Of a stretch of 5,135 nucleotides of DNA, positions 1-5,135 are shown piece after piece. The DNA comes from Verrucomicrobiia bacterium (GTDB taxonomy: Bacteria; Verrucomicrobiota; Verrucomicrobiia; Opitutales; Opitutaceae): positions 1-5,135 of the forward strand of contig JAUHWE010000396.1 of the NCBI GenBank assembly GCA_030424825.1. Reading direction: 5' to 3'. Under the pieces are notes generated by a model, which saw nothing but the letters and a program-made list of their open reading frames with translations, ran no database searches and was not told the DNA's origin. Every line of letters begins with the position of its first letter. The stretch's first letter is position 1. A program made the position numbers and the translations under genes.

Positions 1-414
1 AGACTCTACCAGTCATCCATCTTCGGGATGATGGCTCTGTCCGGAGTCGTGGTAAATGACAGTTTAATCCTTGTCCATTTTATGAATGCGAAAATCAAGG
101 AAGGCATGGCTCTGGAAGAGGCCGTCCGTATTGCGGGAGTCCGCCGCTTTCGCCCGATACTGCTGACTTCGTTGACTACTTTTTTCGGTCTTCTGCCATT
201 GATGTTCGATCCTCAACCATCTTCGTCCTTTCTCATCCCCATGGCGATTTCACTGGGCTGGGGCATCATTTTCGCCACCGCTATCAGCCTCGTTCTGATT
301 CCCGTTCTTGTTCTGATAACGGACGATCTGAAGCAGTTGTTCTACCGGCTGTACAACATCGACCCCCACTTGGCAGAAGAAGAGGATGAGGAAGTGGAGC
401 GCAAAATCGCTTAG
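1..414 (+). CDS. RND efflux transporter permease, C-terminal part (5' truncated)
   Basis: This is the last 137 codons of an inner-membrane RND (AcrB/AcrD/AcrF-type) permease; the reading frame is open from base 1, so the start lies outside the window. RND pumps use the proton gradient to export drugs, metals or other compounds, with a periplasmic adaptor and an outer-membrane channel. Three membrane segments are visible and correspond to TM10-TM12 of the family: one with the motif ALSGVVVNDSLILV near bases 34-75, one with RPILLTSLTTFFGLLPL near bases 154-204, and a last long hydrophobic stretch at about bases 230-320. The NDSL variant of TM10 and the RRFRPILLTSLTTF loop are typical of the RND branch often annotated only as 'efflux RND transporter permease subunit'. 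The protein ends in a short acidic cytoplasmic tail (EEEDEEVE) and stops at TAG 412-414. Family assignment is firm. The substrate cannot be told from this fragment, and any adaptor gene would be upstream. Confidence 0.95.
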   Translation, partial: RLYQSSIFGMMALSGVVVNDSLILVHFMNAKIKEGMALEEAVRIAGVRRFRPILLTSLTTFFGLLPLMFDPQPSSSFLIPMAISLGWGIIFATAISLVLIPVLVLITDDLKQLFYRLYNIDPHLAEEEDEEVERKIA

Positions 415-429
415 GTCTTGATCCAGATA

Positions 430-454
430 GGGAGTGACCGGGATCGGTCATCCC
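430..454 (+). terminator. Hairpin downstream of the RND gene, possible terminator
   Basis: Sixteen bases after the RND stop codon there is a stem made of GGGA/TCCC (430-433 with 451-454), a single bulged G at 434, then TGACCG/CGGTCA (435-440 with 445-450), closed by a GGAT loop. Ten base pairs in all, mostly GC, make a stable RNA hairpin. The bases that follow (GTTGCAATTT) contain only a short T run and no proper U-tract, so it may work as a weak intrinsic terminator, a 3'-end stabiliser, or with Rho. Its position at the end of a probable transcription unit supports a 3'-end role. Confidence 0.45.
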
Positions 455-545
455 GTTGCAATTTCAAAGTCTGAAGGACCGAGCAGGACCTTCCACCTCT
501 TTAATTCTCACAGACTCGTCCAATTCCACGGCTGAGAGAGAAATC

Positions 546-573
546 TTGCGAACAGAAAGCTTTCATCTAGTAT
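546..573 (+). promoter_or_regulatory. Candidate sigma70-type promoter for the cytochrome gene, with a 10-bp palindrome in the spacer
   Basis: TTGCGA (546-551) and TAGTAT (568-573) match the -35 and -10 consensus at four of six positions each, with a 16-base spacer. Transcription would begin near 580, giving a leader of about 24 bases before the ATG at 604. A perfect palindrome, GAAAGCTTTC, lies at 555-564 inside the spacer and could be an operator half-site pair. Both calls come from eye matching only, and promoter consensus in PVC bacteria is poorly known, so the promoter is tentative. The rest of 455-603 shows no coding potential that I can support. Confidence 0.3.
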
Positions 574-603
574 TGTAAAGATACCCGCCCCTCGTCGACG
601 TTC

Positions 604-3150
604 ATGACTTCGCTTAAACCAATCGCTACCCTCGCTATCCCATTTTGCCTTGGGCTGAACGCGTTTGCCTCCGCCACCGAAGCGCCAACTGCGATCATGC
701 CCGAAAACCACTTCGGTTTTCTAAACGAATACTGCTTGGACTGCCATGACGCGATCACTGAGGAAGGAAATGTAAATCTTGAGGATCTCAACTTCAATCT
801 GGACACACTCGCAACGGCCGAGCTCTGGCAAAAAGTGCTCAATGTACTCAACTCCGGAGAGATGCCTCCCGAGGACGAAACACAACCGGACGCACAAGCG
901 AAAACCGATCTCCTGGACGACCTTTCGCATCAACTCGTAACCGCTCGAATGATTCTCAGCGATTCTGGAGGCGTCATCACCATGCGTCGCCTAAACCGTC
1001 GCGAGTACGAGAATACCATCGAGGAGCTGCTTGGTGTGTCGATCGAGGCTGAAGAGCTGCCAAAAGACGCAAGTACTGGCTCGTTCGACACGGTGGGTTC
1101 CGCGCTATTCTTCTCGAGCGACCAGCTCGAACAATACCTCAGCATCGCAAAGAGAGCCTTGAAAGCGGCAATCACCACGCCCCTCGATCAGGAGCCCACA
1201 AAGATACTCAAGGAATCCGAAATCGCTACGAACAAAACGATCCAGAAACGGTACGACAAACTGCTAGATGCAAAAATACGCGGCGATCAATGGAAAAAAT
1301 CCGACAAGTCGCCCACGGAGTTCGGCTTCATCGATGCCGCCCGTGTTAAATTCGAAGAAGGTCTCTATAACCGGGATGGCATAGGTTTCTCGCATTACCT
1401 TTCACTACCTCAGACGAAAACAGGAACGGTTTTTTATGCGACCTGGAACGGCGCCATTACCGATACCGTAACCCTGCCCGATAGTGCGCCTCCCGGAAAA
1501 TACATCATTCGGGCTCGCGTCGGAGGATTCGAGGATGCTCCTGACCACCGGCGATTCCTAGAGGTCGGCACAGTGGAAAGCGGCGCTCGCCCCGGCGAGC
1601 TAGCCATCCTGGACTATCAAAAAATAACCGGCACCTACGAGAATCCTCAAATTGTCGAGTTCCCCATTACCATTACCCCCTCCTCCAGCCGGACGATCGG
1701 AGTCCGTGAACGACAGCACAACAACCGCGACGCCGCCCGCTTTGTATTCAGACAAGCACGGGCACGGGACGAACCCCTTGTGCCTCCCGCCCTTTGGATC
1801 GACTGGCTCGAATGGGAAGGTCCGATTCAAAACGAGAAACTGACCCAGTTTCAAAAGTCGATATTCGACCGGGGACCCCACGCGCCTAAGAATGATGATT
1901 ACGCGCGAGACATTCTTAGAAAATTTTCCACCAAAGCCTTTAGGACTCAGGTGCCCACCGATAGCTTCCTTGATAAACTGGTAAACCTCTATCGTGATAG
2001 ACGCGAAGTAGGAGACGATTTTGAGACGGCTCTCGTTGAACCGCTTGCCGTCATACTCGCCTCACCCGCTTTCCTTTACTTGAACGAGCCGAAACCGGGG
2101 GAGGAAAAGCGCGAGCTCAACGAACTCGAACTCGCCGTTCGACTGTCCTATTTCCTTTGGAGCAGTCCGCCCGACGAAGCACTGTACCAAGTAGCCAGAG
2201 CGGGAAAACTCAAGGATCCAATGGTACTGGAACGCCAAACCAACCGCATGCTTTTGGATCCTAAAGCCTGGGAATTCGTCAGCGGGTTCACCAGTCAATG
2301 GTTACACATGGATCGACTCAACTTCTTTCAGTTTAACTACGAGTGGTATCCTGAATTTGATGACAGTGCCAAAGACGCGGCTAGAAATGAGATATACCAC
2401 ACCATTGAAACGCTTTTCGACGAGAATCTGAGCATAGAGCATTTGCTCAAATCGGACTTCGTTGTGATAAACGACCTTCTGGCCGACTACTACGGGATCG
2501 AAGGAGTCAAGGGACGCCACTTTAGAAAGGTCTCCGTGCCTGAAGATTCTCCCAGGGGCGGATTGCTCGGCACTGCTGCGGTGCTCGCCATGGGCTCCGA
2601 TGGCGAACGCTCATCACCCGTGGAACGCGGCGCTTGGGTCATGCGAAAGCTACTCAACGACCCACCTCCCCCAGCACCCGCAAATGTGCCCCAACTCAGC
2701 CGACTCTCCGACAAACGATTGTCCGCCCGCGAACTGCAGATTGCCCACATGGAGGAGCCTCAGTGCGCCCAGTGTCACCAGAAAATTGATCCGATTGGAT
2801 ACGGCTTGGAAAATTTCGACGCAGCCGGCAAATGGCGGTCGATGGAGCGAATCGTCTCAACCAAAAAAAATGAGGAAGACTCTTGGGCTCCCATCGACCC
2901 GAGTGGCACCTTGCCAGACAAGACTCCCTTCAAGGATTATTTCGAGCTACGGGATCGGATCGCCGAAAAGAAGGATGCCTTCGCCCGTGGGCTAACGGAA
3001 GCGCTCATTGCCTACGGTCTCGGACGCCCGTATGGATTCACTGACTACAACCTAGCTGAAGCGATCCTCACTGAAGTGAAATCCAAAAACTACCAATCTC
3101 GAACGTTCATACATGCCCTCGTTCAATCCGAACCTTTCAGACAAAAGTGA
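604..3150 (+). CDS. Exported di-haem PSCyt1/DUF1592-family protein (DUF1587-DUF1595-DUF1592-DUF1588-DUF1585)
   Basis: 848-residue exported protein of the planctomycetal cytochrome family; its reaction is unknown. Domains in order: Sec signal peptide (hydrophobic 7-18, likely cleavage after AFA22 or A24); PSCyt1 with haem motif CLDCH (44-48) and a likely axial Met in GEMPP (M87); DUF1587 at about 125-190 (RRLNRREY at 128-135); a beta-rich, carbohydrate-binding-like insert at about 255-407 (PGKYIIRARV from 297); DUF1595 at about 433-494; DUF1592 at about 503-632; DUF1588 at about 650-745 with NDPPPPAPANVP and a second haem motif CAQCH (721-725); DUF1585 from about 776 to the end. By reading through the sequence, the only cysteines in the mature protein are those of the two CXXCH motifs, consistent with a c-type di-haem electron carrier or redox enzyme. 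The ATG at 604 is the first in frame after a stop at 568-570 and gives an intact signal peptide, though no clear Shine-Dalgarno precedes it. It is probably co-transcribed with the DUF1552 gene 53 bases downstream. The family call is secure; the function is inference. Confidence 0.95.
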   Translation: MTSLKPIATLAIPFCLGLNAFASATEAPTAIMPENHFGFLNEYCLDCHDAITEEGNVNLEDLNFNLDTLATAELWQKVLNVLNSGEMPPEDETQPDAQAKTDLLDDLSHQLVTARMILSDSGGVITMRRLNRREYENTIEELLGVSIEAEELPKDASTGSFDTVGSALFFSSDQLEQYLSIAKRALKAAITTPLDQEPTKILKESEIATNKTIQKRYDKLLDAKIRGDQWKKSDKSPTEFGFIDAARVKFEEGLYNRDGIGFSHYLSLPQTKTGTVFYATWNGAITDTVTLPDSAPPGKYIIRARVGGFEDAPDHRRFLEVGTVESGARPGELAILDYQKITGTYENPQIVEFPITITPSSSRTIGVRERQHNNRDAARFVFRQARARDEPLVPPALWIDWLEWEGPIQNEKLTQFQKSIFDRGPHAPKNDDYARDILRKFSTKAFRTQVPTDSFLDKLVNLYRDRREVGDDFETALVEPLAVILASPAFLYLNEPKPGEEKRELNELELAVRLSYFLWSSPPDEALYQVARAGKLKDPMVLERQTNRMLLDPKAWEFVSGFTSQWLHMDRLNFFQFNYEWYPEFDDSAKDAARNEIYHTIETLFDENLSIEHLLKSDFVVINDLLADYYGIEGVKGRHFRKVSVPEDSPRGGLLGTAAVLAMGSDGERSSPVERGAWVMRKLLNDPPPPAPANVPQLSRLSDKRLSARELQIAHMEEPQCAQCHQKIDPIGYGLENFDAAGKWRSMERIVSTKKNEEDSWAPIDPSGTLPDKTPFKDYFELRDRIAEKKDAFARGLTEALIAYGLGRPYGFTDYNLAEAILTEVKSKNYQSRTFIHALVQSEPFRQK

Positions 3151-3203
3151 GATGAAGAATCAGGTCGGCCTATTATTAATCAACTTCCAGAAGATATAAA
3201 ATT

Positions 3204-4523
3204 ATGAATTCCCCTAACCCCGCTTTCTCCCAAACTCGGCAAACGCGTCGGGCTTTTCTCCGCAGCAGCTCCGCCCTTATCGCCTTGCCGTTTCTCGAAT
3301 CGCTTGGCAGTTCTGCATTCGCCGCCGCTCCTAAAATCGCGATGCCCCCAAAACGAATGATGTTTCTCGGATTCGGCTGGGGAGTCACCAAAGAGTCTTG
3401 GTACCCAGATATCAATACAACAGGAACTGACTATGTCTTGCCCAAAGGTCTAAAGGCCCTCCAGCGACATAAGGAAGACATAACCATCATTCAGAACCTG
3501 ACCAACCAGTTTTCGAGCGAAGCTCACTGGGGCAGCACGTTCTACCTGACGGGTGCCAATCGCTATGCGGAGCCCGGACAGAGTTTCTACAACAGCGTAT
3601 CGGTTGACCAAGTAGCCGCAGAAACGCTCGGAAAGGATACACGATTTACGTCCATTCAGCTCGGATGCGAACGGGCAGAGGACTCGGGACACGGCCCAGG
3701 GCTGTCCATGTCATGGAACCGGCAAGGCAAACCCATCTCCGGATTGAACACACCTGTGGCAGCCTACCACAAGCTTTTCTCCGACGACAATACGCCCCTC
3801 GAGGAACGTCAAGCCATGCTCAAGCAAAAGCACAGCGTTCTCGATACGGTTCTGGAAAACGCCCGGAGCATGAATGGCAATCTAAGCAAGAACGACACGG
3901 ACAAACTCGATGAATATTTCCAATCGATTCGCGAAATTGAAACTCGACTCGCCAAGGAGGAGCAATGGCTCGACGTTCCTAAAGTTCGACCGGCTGATCC
4001 CATAAACGAACCTCAGGGCGAAGTCGAGGGATACGAAGAAGTCAAGTTGATGTACGACATCATGGTTGCTGCCATGCAAGTCGACGCTACCCGTGTCATG
4101 ACCTATCGCCAACCTGTGGATACGTTTATCCGTAGCCTCGGCGCAAACATTACGGGCCACAACATGAGCCACTACACCAATGGATCGCGACTAAGCGTTT
4201 CCGAGATGCGAGACGAAAAGCAGACCCAGCTTCTTGCCTACCTGATAGACAAGTTGAAGGCGACAAAAGAAGCCGACGGAAGTAGCTTGTTTGACAACAT
4301 TTCGCTCAGCTATGGAAGCAATATAGAGTCCATCCATTATCTGAAGAATTGCCCCACCATCATTACCGGTGGCGCTGCAGGCATAAGTCACGGACGCCAT
4401 CTGGTAATGAAAAATGCGAAAACGCCTCTTTGTAATCTTTGGCTAAGCCTACTCCAAGGAACCGGCATAGAGGTCGACTCCCATGGCGACAGCACGGGAA
4501 CTATCAAAGAATTGTGGACATAG
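3204..4523 (+). CDS. Tat-exported DUF1552 (HXXSHH family) protein
   Basis: 439-residue protein of the DUF1552 family (Pfam HXXSHH), about the usual length and apparently intact. The N-terminus is a twin-arginine signal: TRRAFLR at 14-20, a hydrophobic stretch 22-31, and a probable cleavage region at AFAAA (38-42), so it should be exported, possibly folded or with a bound cofactor. The family body follows: PKRMMFLGFGWG near 49-60, a conserved SMSWNRQGKPI segment, EYFQSIREIETRLAKEE mid-protein, and the C-terminal HGRHL (396-400) then CNLWLSLL and DSHGDSTGTIKEL. The signature motif is at 319-324 but reads HNMSHY, with Tyr in place of the last His. Three cysteines (155, 383, 410) are present and no CXXCH. 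Genes of this family regularly sit beside DUF1592-type cytochromes, as here, suggesting that the products act together in the periplasm. No function is established to my knowledge. A weak AGAAG lies about 11 bases before the ATG, and the intervening leader is AT-rich (TATAAAATT). Confidence 0.94.
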   Translation: MNSPNPAFSQTRQTRRAFLRSSSALIALPFLESLGSSAFAAAPKIAMPPKRMMFLGFGWGVTKESWYPDINTTGTDYVLPKGLKALQRHKEDITIIQNLTNQFSSEAHWGSTFYLTGANRYAEPGQSFYNSVSVDQVAAETLGKDTRFTSIQLGCERAEDSGHGPGLSMSWNRQGKPISGLNTPVAAYHKLFSDDNTPLEERQAMLKQKHSVLDTVLENARSMNGNLSKNDTDKLDEYFQSIREIETRLAKEEQWLDVPKVRPADPINEPQGEVEGYEEVKLMYDIMVAAMQVDATRVMTYRQPVDTFIRSLGANITGHNMSHYTNGSRLSVSEMRDEKQTQLLAYLIDKLKATKEADGSSLFDNISLSYGSNIESIHYLKNCPTIITGGAAGISHGRHLVMKNAKTPLCNLWLSLLQGTGIEVDSHGDSTGTIKELWT

Positions 4524-4541
4524 CGGATCTCTACAGATCCG
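4524..4541 (+). terminator. Perfect hairpin abutting the DUF1552 stop codon
   Basis: Directly after the TAG at 4521-4523, CGGATCT (4524-4530) and AGATCCG (4535-4541) form a perfect 7-bp stem around a CTAC loop. The following bases are TAAAAAC, so there is no U-tract on the + strand, and the T-run on the - strand precedes the hairpin rather than following it. It is therefore not a textbook intrinsic terminator in either direction. The most likely role is marking or protecting the 3' end of the cytochrome-DUF1552 transcript, possibly with Rho-dependent termination. Confidence 0.4.
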
Positions 4542-4556
4542 TAAAAACACCCACCG

Positions 4557-4631
4557 GTTAGTTCAGGGCTAACGCCTGCGCTAGGCCGCGCAACCCGATC
4601 TGTATCCTGCCATTTCCACTGTCGGGCAGGA
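4557..4631 (+). repeat. Cluster of inverted repeats in the DUF1552-redoxin spacer
   Basis: Three further stems follow in quick succession in this non-coding spacer. GTTAG/CTAAC pairs 4557-4561 with 4569-4573. TGCGC/GCGCA pairs 4577-4581 with 4588-4592 around TAGGCC. TCCTGCC/GGCAGGA pairs 4605-4611 with 4625-4631 around a 13-base loop. The stretch 4567-4587 is also an imperfect palindrome in its own right (GGC-TA-A-CGC against GCG-C-TA-G-GCC), so some stems compete. The look is that of an intergenic palindromic (REP/BIME-like) element or a structured RNA leader. Which one cannot be decided from a single copy. Confidence 0.45.
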
Positions 4632-4704
4632 CGCAAACACCGCCTCTGCGAAAGAAGATTGCAGCCAACTAGAAACTCATTAGCTTCCACTTTTATATCC
4701 CGCT

Positions 4705-5135
4705 ATGAGATTTCTTAGAATACTCGCACCCACCCTAGTTCTAATCGCAATTGTTGCCTCAAAAACCTTCGCCGTAGACGCCAAAGGTTTGCCCGACGGG
4801 TTTACAACGCTCCACATTGGAGACAGAGCCCCGGACTTTTCCCTTCCAGGAATTGATGGGAAACAGTATTCGCTCGCTGACTTTTCCGGACCCGACATAC
4901 TGGTCGTCTATTTCACCGGCACCCACTGCCCGACCTCCCACGGTGCCATGGGCAGGGTCCTCAAATTTGTCGAGGAGTATCAGGATGAGAGCTTTGCTTT
5001 TGTCGCTATCAATCCCAATCACTCGTCCGGTCTGAGGCCGGACGAATTCGGGCACACTGATTACGACGAAACCTTCGCGGACTCAAAGCGCTATGCAGAA
5101 GACTATGGGTGGACCTTCCCTTTCCTCTACGACGG
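4705..5135 (+). CDS. Exported redoxin / thioredoxin-fold protein, N-terminal part (3' truncated)
   Basis: The frame is open from ATG 4705 to the window edge, giving 143 complete codons and no stop. A Sec signal peptide is clear: MRFLR, a hydrophobic core at about 6-18, and likely cleavage after KTFA (A23). The mature part follows the AhpC/TSA-redoxin layout: IGDRAPDFSLPGIDGK at 38-53, LVVYFTGTHCP with the active-site-like Cys at 75, AINPN at 101-105, and a later FPFLYDG at 138 onward. The DEFGHTDYDETFADSK segment and the terminal LYDG are typical of a PVC-rich 'redoxin domain-containing / thioredoxin family' group. Only one cysteine is visible: the site reads GTHCPTS, lacking both the upstream Cys of CNHCP relatives and a CXXC pair. 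It may be a one-Cys peroxiredoxin-like or thiol reductase protein in the periplasm. Some relatives carry extra C-terminal cytochrome or copper-monooxygenase domains, which would lie beyond the window. No clear Shine-Dalgarno is seen before this start. Confidence 0.88.
   Translation, partial: MRFLRILAPTLVLIAIVASKTFAVDAKGLPDGFTTLHIGDRAPDFSLPGIDGKQYSLADFSGPDILVVYFTGTHCPTSHGAMGRVLKFVEEYQDESFAFVAINPNHSSGLRPDEFGHTDYDETFADSKRYAEDYGWTFPFLYD

Noticed and set aside
475..496. GAAGG/CCTTC inverted repeat and AGGACC direct repeat after the RND gene
   Set aside because: A five-base stem with an 11-base loop and a six-base repeat are within chance expectation and have no T-run placed as a terminator would need.
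1600..1881. A 93-codon open frame on the - strand, and several similar 60-100 codon frames on both strands inside the two large genes
   Set aside because: They overlap well-supported domain-bearing genes throughout, show no recognisable family features, and their composition is what an opposite or shifted frame of a real gene gives.
2600..2995. A 131-codon + strand frame inside the cytochrome gene
   Set aside because: It lies within the DUF1588/DUF1585 coding region in another frame; the in-frame CAQCH and domain motifs prove the main frame, and the alternative has no domain signature.
3195..3202. TATAAAAT as a -10 box for the DUF1552 gene
   Set aside because: It ends one base before the ATG, so transcription would begin inside the coding sequence. 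It is better read as an AT-rich leader before the start codon.
4557..4573. GTTAGTT...GGCTAAC resembling integron attC core sites
   Set aside because: The two core-like heptamers are in the wrong order and only a few bases apart, no matching partner lies at attC spacing, and there is no integrase or cassette context.
4388..4690. A 100-codon - strand frame covering the spacer after the DUF1552 gene
   Set aside because: About 135 bases of it run antisense to the DUF1552 C-terminus, the rest crosses the inverted-repeat cluster, and its product resembles no family I know. Non-coding structure explains the spacer better.

Overview
The window looks like chromosomal DNA from a bacterium of the Planctomycetes-Verrucomicrobia (PVC) group, more likely a verrucomicrobium. 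The placement is inference. It rests on the side-by-side DUF1592-type (PSCyt1/PSD) cytochrome and DUF1552 (HXXSHH) genes, which are expanded in Planctomycetes, Verrucomicrobia and a few other phyla, on the redoxin subtype at the right edge, on roughly even GC content by eye, and on weak Shine-Dalgarno sequences. All four genes lie on the + strand. I see no tRNA, rRNA, CRISPR array, transposase or phage gene.

Layout: (1) bases 1-414 are the 3' end of an RND-family inner-membrane efflux permease, cut by the left edge. (2) Bases 415-603 are intergenic, with a hairpin just after the RND stop and a possible promoter carrying a 10-bp palindrome before the next gene. (3) Bases 604-3150 encode an 848-residue exported protein with two CXXCH haem-binding motifs and the domain order PSCyt1 - DUF1587 - beta-rich insert - DUF1595 - DUF1592 - DUF1588 - DUF1585. 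(4) After a 53-base gap, 3204-4523 encode a 439-residue Tat-exported DUF1552 protein. (5) Bases 4524-4704 are non-coding and rich in inverted repeats. (6) Bases 4705-5135 are the 5' part of an exported thioredoxin-fold (redoxin) protein, cut by the right edge.

The cytochrome and DUF1552 genes form a probable two-gene operon whose products would meet in the periplasm: a di-haem protein exported by Sec and a partner exported by Tat, possibly already folded. Their biochemical function is not established to my knowledge. An exported redoxin next door fits a periplasmic redox theme, but the structured spacer may separate it transcriptionally. The RND pump appears to belong to a separate upstream unit.

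The points most worth a second look are the altered HXXSHH signature (HNMSHY) in the DUF1552 protein, the inverted-repeat-rich spacer at 4524-4704 with two mutually exclusive pairings, and the poorly understood cytochrome/DUF1552 pair. None of these alone proves a new system.
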